A model generated the notes under the pieces. The model ran no database searches and was not told the origin of the DNA. It was given only the letters and a program-made list of their open reading frames with translations. This document shows positions 44,643-53,144 of a DNA stretch of 64,000 bases, one piece after another; the first letter of the stretch is position 1; each line of letters starts with the position of its first letter. The stretch covers positions 163,756-227,755 of the forward strand of contig NZ_JAGEOK010000016.1 of assembly GCF_017573545.1 (NCBI RefSeq), written 5' to 3'. Source of the stretch: Actinomadura nitritigenes. GTDB taxonomy: Bacteria; Actinomycetota; Actinomycetes; Streptosporangiales; Streptosporangiaceae. The position numbers and the translations under genes were made by a program.

Positions 44643-45347
44643 TCAGGCCCGGGTCGCGGGCTCGTCGCCCGCGAGGACGGCCGCGGTCATGGACAGGTGG
44701 AGGGTGAGGGCCTCGGCCGCGGCGTCGGCGTCGCGGGCCAGTGCCGTCTCCTCCAGCCGGCGATGCTCGCCGACGGCGTCCCGCTCGGGGCCGCGGTGCG
44801 CGGACCAGCGGCGGGCCAGCTCGCTGGCCGTCCACAGCCGATCGAAGGTGTCCAGCAGGACGGGGTTGCCGCACCCCTCCAGCAGAGTGCGATGGAACAC
44901 CCGATGGGCCTCGGCCCACGCGGTGGTGTAGTACTCGCCCTCTTCCGGCGCGTACGGCGGAGTGCGGGCCAGGCGGTGGAAGGCGGCGCGCACCCGGGCC
45001 TCCCAGTCGATGTCGCCGCGCTCGATGGACATGCGCAGCATGACCGGCTCGACGGCCCGGCGGGCCTCGGCGATCTCCTGCCAGCGGCGGTCGGAGAAGG
45101 CCGGGACGGCGAAGCCGCGGTTCGGCAACCGGTCGGCGAGGCCCTCGCCGACCAACCGCACGAGCGCCTCGCGCACCACGGCCAGGCTCACCCCCTGCTG
45201 CTTGGCGAGGTCGTGCGGCTTGAGGGCGTCGCCGGGGACGTGCTCTCCCCGCATGATCGCGTCCCGGAGGCGTGCGTGGACCTGCTCGGAGAGCATCGGC
45301 TTCCCCGGCCCGGCCGCCGGGGACGGGGGGTGCGCTGTCTGGGGCAT
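44643..45347 (-). CDS. GntR-family (FadR/VanR-type) regulator
   Basis: 234-aa regulator: winged helix at about 18-85 (LSEQVHARLRDAIMRGEHVP, KQQGVSLAVVREALVRLV) and an FCD ligand domain with the metal His/Asp pattern (RRAVEPVMLRMS, AHRVFHRTLLEGCGNPVLLD, EHRRLEETAL, ALTLHLSMTAAVLAG). FCD proteins bind organic acids. Divergent from the PEBP gene at 158 bp; an AT-rich dyad lies between. Confidence 0.92.
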   Translation of the reverse strand: MPQTAHPPSPAAGPGKPMLSEQVHARLRDAIMRGEHVPGDALKPHDLAKQQGVSLAVVREALVRLVGEGLADRLPNRGFAVPAFSDRRWQEIAEARRAVEPVMLRMSIERGDIDWEARVRAAFHRLARTPPYAPEEGEYYTTAWAEAHRVFHRTLLEGCGNPVLLDTFDRLWTASELARRWSAHRGPERDAVGEHRRLEETALARDADAAAEALTLHLSMTAAVLAGDEPATRA

Positions 45348-45372
45348 GCCACCAGGATAGACGAAGATGCAA

Positions 45373-45393
45373 ATAATCGATTTTCGATGTTAT
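45373..45393. promoter_or_regulatory. AT-rich dyad, GntR operator candidate
   Basis: ATAATCGA and TCGATGTTAT form an imperfect inverted repeat around TTT in the GntR/PEBP divergent promoter, 26 bp from the GntR start. Confidence 0.5.
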
Positions 45394-45505
45394 GGTCGAT
45401 TCATGGTGAGGCGGGAGCCGACAGTCCGCTCCCCTGCACGGCGCCGCGGGCCCTCATCGGCTCCGGCCACGCCACACCACGCCACAACCCCGAAAGGAAG
45501 TCGCG

Positions 45506-46048
45506 ATGAGCGAGAACAACCCCTTCGCCCGCCTCCCCGAGGCGGCGTCCTTCTCCGTGACCAGCACCACCGTCGGCGATGGCGATGCCTGGCCGGCCGA
45601 GCAGCTCGCCTCCGGCGTCCCCGGCGGCCGGGACGTCTCCCCGCAGTTGTCATGGAGCGGTGCACCGGAAGGCACCAGGAGCTACGCCGTCACCATCTAC
45701 GACCCTGACGCCCCCACCGGGTCCGGGTTCTGGCACTGGGCGGTCGCCGACATCCCCGCCACCGTCACCGAACTGCCCGAAGGCGCCGGCGACGACACCG
45801 GCTCGGGCCTGCCCGAGGGCGCGTTCCAACTGCCCAATGACGCCCGCGTCGCGCGCTATATCGGCGCGGCCCCGCCGGCCGGTCACGGCCCTCACCGCTA
45901 CTTCATCGTGGTGCACGCCCTCGACGTCGCCTCCATCGGCGTCCCGGCGGACGCGACTCCGGCGCTCCTCGGCTTCACCATGGCCGGCCACATCCTCGGC
46001 CGCGCGGTCCTGACCGCCACCGCCGAAACCGCCGCGGCCGCCGCCTGA
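45506..46048 (+). CDS. YbhB/YbcL-type phosphatidylethanolamine-binding-like protein (PEBP)
   Basis: 180 aa, standard for bacterial PEBP proteins. The ligand site is DVSPQLSWSGAPEG, YAVTIYDPDAPTGSGFWHWA and PPAGHGPHRYFIVVHALD. No signal peptide, so cytosolic. GAAAGGAAG precedes ATG. Divergent GntR gene and the dyad upstream suggest GntR control. A strong terminator follows the stop by 5 bp. Family members bind small anions or lipids; physiological role in bacteria is uncertain. Confidence 0.93.
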   Translation: MSENNPFARLPEAASFSVTSTTVGDGDAWPAEQLASGVPGGRDVSPQLSWSGAPEGTRSYAVTIYDPDAPTGSGFWHWAVADIPATVTELPEGAGDDTGSGLPEGAFQLPNDARVARYIGAAPPAGHGPHRYFIVVHALDVASIGVPADATPALLGFTMAGHILGRAVLTATAETAAAAA

Positions 46049-46053
46049 CCGCA

Positions 46054-46095
46054 GGGGGACGGCCCCGGCGACCGTGCTCGTCGGAGCCGTCCCCC
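46054..46095 (+). terminator. Terminator after the PEBP gene
   Basis: GGGGGACGGC and GCCGTCCCCC form a perfect 10-bp stem with a 22-nt loop directly after the PEBP stop codon. Confidence 0.75.
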
Positions 46096-46646
46096 TCACG
46101 GACACCGCCCACGTAACAGGTCGGCGCCCTTCCGGCGCACGCGACGTTCCGCCGCGCATGTCGATCAAGCTGCGCGTACGCCGTCGTCGAACATGAACTC
46201 GTGCAGGCAGGCGGCGTGGGCGGCCTTCACGGTGCTGCGAGAGAACAGCGTCTGCTCGCACTCGGTGAACGCGCCTCGACGGCCCCAGGAGGCCAGGTCA
46301 AAGGGGGCGGCTGTGAGCGCCGCGACGGGCAGGAGACCGGCGAGGATCCCCAGAGGGAACGCCGCCGGCACAAACTTCGACTGAAGGTGGGACGCTCGCG
46401 GCGCTGGTCCTGACTGCGGGTCAGGCCGCCGACAGTCCGCAGCTGCCCAGCGTAAAGCCCGCCGCGAGTACGCCAACCGCGTCAACGGCCTCCCGGCCAC
46501 CACACCCTGACCCAAGACCACGACCTCGGCAACGGACCCTGAAACAGCCGCGACCAACTCGCAGCCAACCGCTGGCGCCTACCGCTGATTCCTACACTCA
46601 GCCTCATCATGGGCCGAATGACGCTAGCGCTTCGATATCAGAAGCG
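46096..46646. other. About 550 bp with no intact gene
   Basis: Only a C-terminal fragment is coding-like: on the minus strand, ending at 46165, GAFTECEQTLFSRSTVKAAH and ACLHEFMFDDGVRAA with proper codon use, not recognised. A hairpin CGCTTC/GAAGCG (46628-46646) directly follows the HxlR gene's stop and may be its terminator. The rest shows nothing I can identify. Confidence 0.5.
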
Positions 46647-47000
46647 TTATTGGGCGTCTTCGGAACCGGCGGCGGAGAGGGTCGCGGCCCACTCTGCGGA
46701 CCACCGGACGAGCGGGCGCAGCGCGCTTTGGGCGCCGTGGCCCAGCTCGGTGAGGGCGTAGGTGGAGTCCGGGTGCTGCTCGACGAGGGCAGCGTCGAGC
46801 AACTCGGTCAGCCGTTGCCGCAGCACGCTGGAGGACATGTTGTCGCAGCGCTCCTGCAACGCACGGAACCCGACCGGCCCGTGTTGCAGTTCCCAGACGA
46901 TCCGCAGGTTCCACCTACGGCCGAACAGGTCGAGGGCGGCCATCAGCGGCCGGCCGGTGCTCGACCCTCGGACCGCCCGTCCCGGCCTGGGTGCCGTCAT
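46647..47000 (-). CDS. HxlR-family winged-helix regulator
   Basis: 117-aa regulator with the HxlR signature: LFGRRWNLRIVWELQHGPVG, FRALQERCDNMSSSVLRQRL and ALTELGHGAQSALRPLVRWS. HxlR proteins respond to aldehydes, quinones or redox stress. ATG 47000 was selected over longer starts. Divergent from the EthD gene, with a perfect 18-bp dyad between them; the EthD-like protein is its probable target. Confidence 0.93.
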   Translation of the reverse strand: MTAPRPGRAVRGSSTGRPLMAALDLFGRRWNLRIVWELQHGPVGFRALQERCDNMSSSVLRQRLTELLDAALVEQHPDSTYALTELGHGAQSALRPLVRWSAEWAATLSAAGSEDAQ

Positions 47001-47035
47001 CCGTCGTACCGTCCCCTCTTGCTGCTTCGATATCC

Positions 47036-47053
47036 GACACACTATCGTGTGTC
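47036..47053. promoter_or_regulatory. HxlR operator palindrome
   Basis: GACACAC-TATC-GTGTGTC, a perfect 7-4-7 inverted repeat, 36 bp from the HxlR start and 156 bp from the EthD start. Confidence 0.7.
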
Positions 47054-47208
47054 TATCGATTCGCTTTCCGAAGCGCCTTGGGAGGGGCTTCGTCAGGCGA
47101 TCACTACCGGATCGTGCGACCGACCGGATGTCGAGGTGATGGTGCCGGTATGGCGCCGCCCGAGATCTCCCGGGTGTTGTGGTCGCTCGCCGCTGAACGG
47201 AGGTTGTC

Positions 47209-47520
47209 ATGCACAAGCTGATGGTCCTGTATCCCGAGCCCGCCGACCCCGACCACTTCCGCGACTACTACGTGAGCAACCACCTCCCGCTGGTCACGCG
47301 CATGCCCGGCCTGCTCGCGTGGCGCTACAGCTTCGAGGTGGCAGCGACGCAGGGACCGGCGCCGTACTTCGCGGTCTTCGAGGCCGAGTTCGCTGACGCT
47401 GCGGCGATGACCGCGGCGAGGGAGTCTCCGCAGGGCCGGCAGGCGGCTGCCGATGTCGCCAACTACGCCACCGGTGGTGCGGTCGTCATCGACTACCCGG
47501 TGCAGAACGGCACCATCTGA
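47209..47520 (+). CDS. EthD-family small reductase-like protein
   Basis: 103-aa EthD/ferredoxin-like fold protein: MVLYPEPADPDHFRDYYVSN, HLPLVTRMPGLLAWRYSFEV and YFAVFEAEFADAAAMTAARE. The conserved His in YYVSNHLPL is in place. ACGGAGG lies upstream of ATG. EthD-like proteins act in ether or polyketide metabolism without a settled reaction. Divergent HxlR gene. Confidence 0.92.
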   Translation: MHKLMVLYPEPADPDHFRDYYVSNHLPLVTRMPGLLAWRYSFEVAATQGPAPYFAVFEAEFADAAAMTAARESPQGRQAAADVANYATGGAVVIDYPVQNGTI

Positions 47521-47734
47521 GCCTGGCCCTGAGGCACCGCCGTATCCGTGGTGAGCCGTGTTCGCCACATCCCCGCGGAATCGGTCCCCGCACTCTGTTC
47601 GGCAGATCCGGGCGCCCGCGGGGTGACCGCCCATCCCCCTGTGTAGGGGGTGCCGGTAAGAAACGCGTCATGAGCCCCAAACGGGCGAATCCCGAACGCG
47701 TAGGCCCGCGATGCCGGCAGGAGTCGTTGATCCA

Positions 47735-48240
47735 GTGATCTGCATTCGGTCGCGCTGGCGGTCCCGGTCCGCGGGCCAGATCACGGTGCTGGTGCTCGCG
47801 GTGCTGCGCCACGACCAGCACGCCGCCGACCTGGACGGCGGCAACCAGGTCTCGCCCACGACCATCCGCCGCTGGAACGATGAGGTGATCGCCCTGCTGG
47901 CGGCGAAAGCTCCGTGCCTGGACCGCGCCCTGAAGAAGATCGCCCGCCATGACAAGCTCTGCGCGCCGCCGGCCTGGGCGCCCTGGCGGACCTCGGCTTC
48001 GTTGGCCTGGACGACGACCCGGTGGTCATCACCGGGGTCAAGCGGACCCGGAAAGAGAAGCTCACCGCCGGGCAGAAGTAGGCCAAGCAGCTCATCGCCG
48101 CCACCCGCGCCCCTGTCGAGTACGGCTTCGCCGCCTTGAGAAACTGGGGCGTCCTTACCCGGCTGCGACTGAACTCGGCACGGGCCACGGCGCCGCTGCG
48201 CGCCCTGCTCGTCCTGACCGCTCTCGAAGTCGTACGCTGA
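47735..48240 (+). mobile_element. Remnant of a DDE transposase gene (IS5/IS4-like)
   Basis: An N-terminal part reads VSPTTIRRWNDEVIALLAAK and LDRALKKIARHDKLCA, then after a frame change and large internal deletion a C-terminal part reads LGALADLGFVGLDDDPVVIT, GVKRTRKEKLTAGQK with an internal TAG, and ATRAPVEYGFAALRNWGVLT to a TGA at 48240. The catalytic core between is lost. No terminal inverted repeats found. Clearly inactive. Confidence 0.75.
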
Positions 48241-48297
48241 AGACAGACGATCAACCCCGCGGACCACCGCCCACCGACAGTTCTGCGCGGTCCCTGG

Positions 48298-48424
48298 TCA
48301 GCCGGGGTAGCGGGCCTCGTTGTCCAGGCGCTTGACGAACATCCGGGCCGCACGCATCGGGCCGACTGTGTGTGAACTCCCCGGGCCGATGCCGATCGAG
48401 AACAGGTCGAAAGCGCTGACCGCC
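48298..48424 (-). pseudogene. sdaA: L-serine dehydratase N-terminal fragment
   Basis: Reads VSAFDLFSIGIGPGSSHTVG then PMRAARMFVKRLDNEARYPG before a TGA. This is the conserved N-terminus of L-serine ammonia-lyase, where SSHTVGPMRAA is almost invariant. Nothing of the remaining 400 residues is present, and no start codon is clear. A truncated relic, sitting beside the transposase remnant. Confidence 0.75.
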
Positions 48425-48468
48425 GTGCTGGGTGCCTCTCACGCCTTTGTGTTGAGGGAAAAACGCCG

Positions 48469-48512
48469 GAATGCCGACCTCCCGAGGGATCAACCGGGGG
48501 AGGTCGGCATTC
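48469..48512 (-). terminator. Strong 15-bp hairpin after the ABC permease
   Basis: GAATGCCGACCTCCC and GGGAGGTCGGCATTC pair perfectly with a 14-nt loop. On the minus strand it is followed by CGGCGTTTTT, a U-tract, so it fits a classical intrinsic terminator 57 bp past the permease stop. Confidence 0.8.
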
Positions 48513-48568
48513 TGTTCTTGCCGCCGTGCAGTGCCCGGCACCGCTGTTGCTGCGGCGACCGGCGGCTC

Positions 48569-50974
48569 CTACTCGGTCCGCAGCGCGGTGGCGGTCCGGG
48601 AGCGTGCCGCCCAGCTGGCCGGCAGCAGCGCCCCTAGCAGGGCGATCACGATCCCGCCGGCCAGCAGGGGGAGGAGCAGGCCGGCCGTGTAGCTGTGGGT
48701 CACGCTCGGCGGCAGGTGGCGGCCGATCGCCTTCCCCATCGGGGTCAGTGTCGCCTTCTCCACCGCGACCCCGATCGGTACCCCGATCAGCCCGGCGATC
48801 AGGCCGGTGAATGTCACCGAGGTCAGAACCATCGCGATGGTCTGCTTGGGTGTCATCCCGAGGGCCTTGAAGATCCCCAGGTCGTGGACCCGCTCCCGGG
48901 TGTCCTGCACCACGGTGTTCAGCACTCCGAGCGCGGCGACCGCGATCAGCATCAGCGTGAGCGTGGCCACCAGGGCGCCCATGGTGACCACCACGAGGTT
49001 GTTCCCGCCCGAGCTCGGCTGGACCGAGGCGTTCAGCGGGGTCAGCGCGGCGGCGGCCGAGGTGGACCAGTCCGATCCCTTGACGTTCGAGGCCAGCTCG
49101 ACGTTGAACTGGTCGATGCGCGGAGTCAGACCGGCGGCGCTGAAAGTATCCGCGTCCGTCATGACCGTGTAGTCGCCCAAATTGGTGTCGAACTCGATGC
49201 CGACGACCTTCAGTGACGTTCGCTTGTTCCGCTGCATCACGGTGACGTCGTCACCGACGTGGATCCCCACCGTCGTGGCCAGCTTGTCGCCGACGACGGC
49301 CTCGCCGGGCGCCGAGTACCAGCGGCCCGATAGCAGCTCCAGGTTCGTCCAGGAGAAGTCGCCGCTGACCGTGAACACCTTCGGCGTTTCGCCGCCGGTC
49401 GGCGCGCCGACCATGGTCGCGCCGCTGTCGCCCCAGCCGAACGCGGCCTTCGTGCCCGGGGTCTTGGCGAGCGCGGCGGCCACCTTGGGGGCGTCCAGGT
49501 ACTGGTGGCGCGGGTCGTTGGGGCCGTAGAGACCCCAGGGCTTGCCTACGTCGGCTGTGGGGATCACGTACGCCGACGCGTGGTTGAAGCCTGAGGTGGT
49601 GGCTTGCAGGTACTTGCTGAACCCGGCCTCCAGCCCCACCGCGAAGGTGAGGCTCACCGCGCCGAGCAGCACCGCCGCACCGACCAGTACGGCCCGGGCC
49701 GGCTTGGCGAAGGGCTGTGCCAGTCCCAGCGACATGGCCCGGGGCAGCGGCAGCCGCGAGGCCAGACGTTGCGCCGTCCGACCGCGCCCGGCCTTGGGGG
49801 CGCGGCCGGCCAGCAGGGCCTGGACCGCCGGCATGCGGCCGGCCCGCAGTGCCGGGATCGAAGCCGTGACGCCGACGACCAGCAGGGTGCCCAGCGCCAC
49901 CACGGCGCTGACCCACAACGGAATCGTGGCACTGGGCGCGCCGAACTGCTTGGTGGCCTCGTCCAGGATCGGCACGGCCAGGAGGTTGCCGAAGACCGTG
50001 CCGAGCACCACGCCGAGTGTCGCCGGGATCATGGCCTGCGCGGTGTAGGCGCGGACCACCTGCGAGGGGGTGAAGCCCAACGACTTCAGAATCCCGATGC
50101 GCCGGATTCCCGCGGCGACGGCCCCGCTGACCACGATCGAGATGATCAGTACCGACAGGATCAGCCCGAAGATCCCGAAGGCGACCAGGAACGGCACGTA
50201 GGCCTTGGCGTCGCCGGTCACCTGCCATTCCGCGGTCAGGTACGACTGTCCGGCCTCGACCGTGCCGGGTGGCGCGGCGGCGGCCACCGCCCGCTTGTCG
50301 GTGGCGATGTCGGCGTCGGTCCCGGCCTTGGCGAACCGGTAGAGCATCTGCTTGTCGGATCTGGCCCCTGCGGCGGTGAGCCGCGCGAAGCCGTCGGCGG
50401 TGGCGAAGGCGGTCGCGCTGCTGGTCACCGAGTCGGCGAAGCCGACGACCTTGAACGACGGCCTGCCCGGCAGGGAGGAGAACACCACCGAAGCGCCGAA
50501 GCAGTCGACGGCATAGTGCTGCCACGGCAGGGCGATCTCGCCTGGGCCGGTCGGCCAGCGCCCCCGGGTCAGCGCCAACTGGTCCATCCCGGAGGTGCTC
50601 CCCAGGTCGGGCCGGGCGGTGACGGTGATCGGACCGTTGTCGTGACCGGCCCAGGCCTTCTTGGGGCAGTCGGTTCCGATGGTCGTGTCCAGGGCGGCGG
50701 CGATCGGGTACGGACCGCTCGCCTCGGTGACGCCGGAGGCGTGCGCGGTGGCGGCGGCGCGCGCGGCCGTGACCTTCGAGCCGTCGAACTGGACCGCCAG
50801 GTGCGCCCCGTTCCGAGCACTGAAAGCGTGCTCGAACGGGGCCTGCACGACGGTCAGCAGACCGAGTGAGAGTACTGACGACGTCACCGCGGCGAACGTC
50901 GTCAGGGCCATGACGAGGGACTGGACCCGACGCCGGCCCACGCCGGAGCGTACGACCTTGCCAAGGGCGCTCAC
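48569..50974 (-). CDS. FtsX/MacB-type ABC transporter permease
   Basis: 801-aa permease with two FtsX domains. Helix 1 is near residues 20-45 (LVMALTTFAAVTSSVLSLGL), then a large exported domain (about 50-245), helices at about 250-400 (FLVAFGIFGLILSVLIISIV), a linker with LRAGRMPAVQALLAGRAPK, a second single helix (AVLVGAAVLLGAVSLTFAVG), a second exported domain, and three final helices ending ASWAARSRTATALRTE. Such exporters handle lipids, peptides or antibiotics. Its GTG start overlaps the small ORF upstream. Confidence 0.92.
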   Translation of the reverse strand: MSALGKVVRSGVGRRRVQSLVMALTTFAAVTSSVLSLGLLTVVQAPFEHAFSARNGAHLAVQFDGSKVTAARAAATAHASGVTEASGPYPIAAALDTTIGTDCPKKAWAGHDNGPITVTARPDLGSTSGMDQLALTRGRWPTGPGEIALPWQHYAVDCFGASVVFSSLPGRPSFKVVGFADSVTSSATAFATADGFARLTAAGARSDKQMLYRFAKAGTDADIATDKRAVAAAAPPGTVEAGQSYLTAEWQVTGDAKAYVPFLVAFGIFGLILSVLIISIVVSGAVAAGIRRIGILKSLGFTPSQVVRAYTAQAMIPATLGVVLGTVFGNLLAVPILDEATKQFGAPSATIPLWVSAVVALGTLLVVGVTASIPALRAGRMPAVQALLAGRAPKAGRGRTAQRLASRLPLPRAMSLGLAQPFAKPARAVLVGAAVLLGAVSLTFAVGLEAGFSKYLQATTSGFNHASAYVIPTADVGKPWGLYGPNDPRHQYLDAPKVAAALAKTPGTKAAFGWGDSGATMVGAPTGGETPKVFTVSGDFSWTNLELLSGRWYSAPGEAVVGDKLATTVGIHVGDDVTVMQRNKRTSLKVVGIEFDTNLGDYTVMTDADTFSAAGLTPRIDQFNVELASNVKGSDWSTSAAAALTPLNASVQPSSGGNNLVVVTMGALVATLTLMLIAVAALGVLNTVVQDTRERVHDLGIFKALGMTPKQTIAMVLTSVTFTGLIAGLIGVPIGVAVEKATLTPMGKAIGRHLPPSVTHSYTAGLLLPLLAGGIVIALLGALLPASWAARSRTATALRTE

Positions 50975-51060
50975 CGGCTCACCGCCGACAGCAGGCGGGC
51001 CATGGCGTGGAATCCGACCTCGAAGAGGCGCCGGGGCAGCGGAGGCTTGCGCAGCGTCAT
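50971..51060 (-). CDS. 29-aa small ORF coupled between ABC ATPase and permease
   Basis: Basic peptide starting MTLRKPPLPRRLFEVGFHAM and ending ARLLSAVSR. Its ATG overlaps the ATPase stop (ATGA) and its TGA overlaps the permease GTG (GTGA), so it forms a continuous coupling chain. The peptide could be amphipathic. It may be only a translational relay that sets the ATPase to permease ratio, or a true small subunit. Confidence 0.6.
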   Translation of the reverse strand: MTLRKPPLPRRLFEVGFHAMARLLSAVSR

Positions 51061-51803
51061 TCGGCCGCTCCCGCCGGACGGGTCAGCGACGAGTAGGCGG
51101 CCAGGCCGGCACCCCTGCCGCTGTTGACGACGTCCCGCTCGACCGCTCCGTCCACCAACTCGATCGTGCGACGCGCGGTTCTCGCGGCCAGCTGCACGTC
51201 GTGGGTCACCAGCAGGATGGTCTGACCCTCGCTGTTCAGGTCCAGTAGCAGCCGGCGCACGTCGGCGGCCGAGCTCGAGTCGAGCGCGCCGGTGGGTTCG
51301 TCGGCCAGCAGCAGCGCCGGCTTGTTCATCAGGGCCCTGGCCACCGCCACCCGCTGCCGCTGACCGCCCGACAGCCGCTGCGGGTAGGCCTTGGCATGCC
51401 GCTCGATGCCCAGCGAGCCGAGCAGCTCGACGGCCCGGCGCTTCGCTTCGCCCTTGCCCATCCCGGCCAGCTGCGCCGGGACCATGACGTTGTCCAAGAC
51501 GGTCAGGTCGTCGAGGAGGTTGAAGAACTGGAAGATCATGCCGATGGACTCCCGGCGGTACTTCGCCGAGCCGGCCTCACCGAGCCGGTCGACGCGCGTG
51601 CCGTTGACCGTCACGGTGCCGCTGGAGGGCTTGTCCAGACCGGCGATCAGGTTCAGCAGGGTGGACTTGCCGCTGCCGGAATGGCCGAGGATCGCCACGC
51701 AATCACCGGGCACCACGGACAAGGTCACACCGGCCAGCGCGGGTGGGCCGTCGTCGTATCTCTTCGTCGTGTCGACAAGATCGATCAAGGGTGCATTCGT
51801 CAC
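51057..51803 (-). CDS. ABC transporter ATP-binding protein (LolD/MacB type)
   Basis: 248-aa ATPase. Walker A GHSGSGKST, Q-loop IFQFFNLLDDLTVLDNV, signature LSGGQRQRVAVARA, Walker B LLLADEPTGALD and switch VTHD are intact. ADEPTGALDSSS is characteristic of the LolD/MacB/FtsE group that drives FtsX-type permeases. GTG 51803 (VTNAPLIDLV) was chosen over an upstream start. Divergent from a histidine kinase gene, typical of BceRS-AB or similar antimicrobial-stress modules. Confidence 0.93.
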   Translation of the reverse strand: MTNAPLIDLVDTTKRYDDGPPALAGVTLSVVPGDCVAILGHSGSGKSTLLNLIAGLDKPSSGTVTVNGTRVDRLGEAGSAKYRRESIGMIFQFFNLLDDLTVLDNVMVPAQLAGMGKGEAKRRAVELLGSLGIERHAKAYPQRLSGGQRQRVAVARALMNKPALLLADEPTGALDSSSAADVRRLLLDLNSEGQTILLVTHDVQLAARTARRTIELVDGAVERDVVNSGRGAGLAAYSSLTRPAGAAE

Positions 51804-51944
51804 GGCCCTGAACCTAGGAACGGAACGCTGTCCGTCGCGTCGGCCGGGGGATGTCACCGTTCCCCAGGCCATCGGCCCGGCGGTGTACCCGCGTACATCC
51901 CCGGGGCGACGCGCGGAGTCGACGCCGCTGAATACGATCCCCGT

Positions 51945-53144
51945 ATGGAAGGGCTTCTCCAGCGTCTCTCGACATCGAGACCCGTGATCTGGCTGATGTC
52001 ATCACAGGCCGTGGTGCTGGCCACCACCTGCCTCTACGCGCTGGCGCTCTACAAGTCGATGGTTGCGCACTACGACGACCAGTACCAGTTCTCCAGCCTC
52101 GGGGTCTTCCCGACGATGGGGCTGTGCGCCGTGCTCGCCCTTCCGGTTCTGCTGGTGCGCCGTCTGCCGACGGCGGTCTTCGCGACGATCCTGGGCGAAT
52201 CGGTCCTCGGTGACATCCTCGGCGCACGGCCCTCGATCGTGTTCTTCATGATCATCGCCCTGGGCGGGTACCTCGCCGTCCGGCGCCCGAAGGCCGCCGC
52301 CGTCGGCTCCGTCGCGGCCGTCGCGGCCGCGTTCGTCAACGACATGCACGTCCCCGGGCAGTCCGTCGGCGACGCGGTCCAGTGGGCCGGGCAGTACCCG
52401 TTGTGGGTCGCGGTCGCGTGGGTCTTCGGAAGGGTGAACCGCAAACGCCGTGAATACCGCAAAGCCCTGCACGAGCAGAGGGCGGCCCGCGCCGTCGTGA
52501 CCGAGCGGCTGCGGATCGCCCGCGAACTGCACGACAGCGTCGCGCACAGCATCGGGATCATCACGGTGCTGTCGGGAGCGGCGGCGCGGGTCGTGGACAC
52601 CAAGCCCGAGCAGACGCGGCAGGCGCTGACCGGCATCGAGACCACCAGCCGCCAGACGCTGCTCGAGCTGCAGCGCATGCTCGGGGCGCTCCGCCGCGCC
52701 GAGCCGGACGACGCCATGCCGCAGGCCGCTCCGCTGGCGCCGGCCGGCAGCCTGGCCGACGTCCCGCAGCTCGCCGAACGCACGGCCGACGCCGGGGTGC
52801 GGGTCCACGTGACCTGGCGGGGCGAGCAGCGTCCGCTGCCGCCGGAGATCGAACTGTCGGCGTTCCGGATCATCCAGGAGTCGGTGACGAACGTGGTGCG
52901 GCATTCCGGGGCGCGGACGTGCCGGGTCGCGGTCGGTTACGAGCCAAAAGAAGTGACGATCGAGGTGGTGGACGACGGGGACGACGGTCTCGGCGGGCCG
53001 GGCCGTCCCAGGCACTCGACGGCCGGCGGGAGCGGCTTCGGCCTGCTCGGCATGCGCGAGCGGGTGACGTTGCTGTCCGGCCAGTTCAGCGCGGGCCGGC
53101 GTCCGGAGGGCGGTTTCCGGGTGGCGGCGAGGCTCCCGGCATGA
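51945..53144 (+). CDS. Sensor histidine kinase (DesK/NarX type)
   Basis: 399-aa membrane kinase, four to five helices in the first 150 residues, with almost no exported loop. H-box IARELHDSVAHSIGIITVLS (His near 195) and ATPase motifs FRIIQESVTNVVRHSG and GFGLLGMRERVTLL. A TACGAT -10-like hexamer ends 7 nt before ATG, suggesting a leaderless transcript. Overlaps the regulator by 4 nt. Being back to back with the FtsX-type exporter, it probably senses its substrate or the transporter state. Confidence 0.93.
   Translation: MEGLLQRLSTSRPVIWLMSSQAVVLATTCLYALALYKSMVAHYDDQYQFSSLGVFPTMGLCAVLALPVLLVRRLPTAVFATILGESVLGDILGARPSIVFFMIIALGGYLAVRRPKAAAVGSVAAVAAAFVNDMHVPGQSVGDAVQWAGQYPLWVAVAWVFGRVNRKRREYRKALHEQRAARAVVTERLRIARELHDSVAHSIGIITVLSGAAARVVDTKPEQTRQALTGIETTSRQTLLELQRMLGALRRAEPDDAMPQAAPLAPAGSLADVPQLAERTADAGVRVHVTWRGEQRPLPPEIELSAFRIIQESVTNVVRHSGARTCRVAVGYEPKEVTIEVVDDGDDGLGGPGRPRHSTAGGSGFGLLGMRERVTLLSGQFSAGRRPEGGFRVAARLPA

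Noticed and set aside
46165..46557. 130-codon minus-strand frame between PEBP and HxlR genes
   Set aside because: Only the last 37 codons have normal codon use; the upstream part is poor. Recorded as a fragment rather than a gene.
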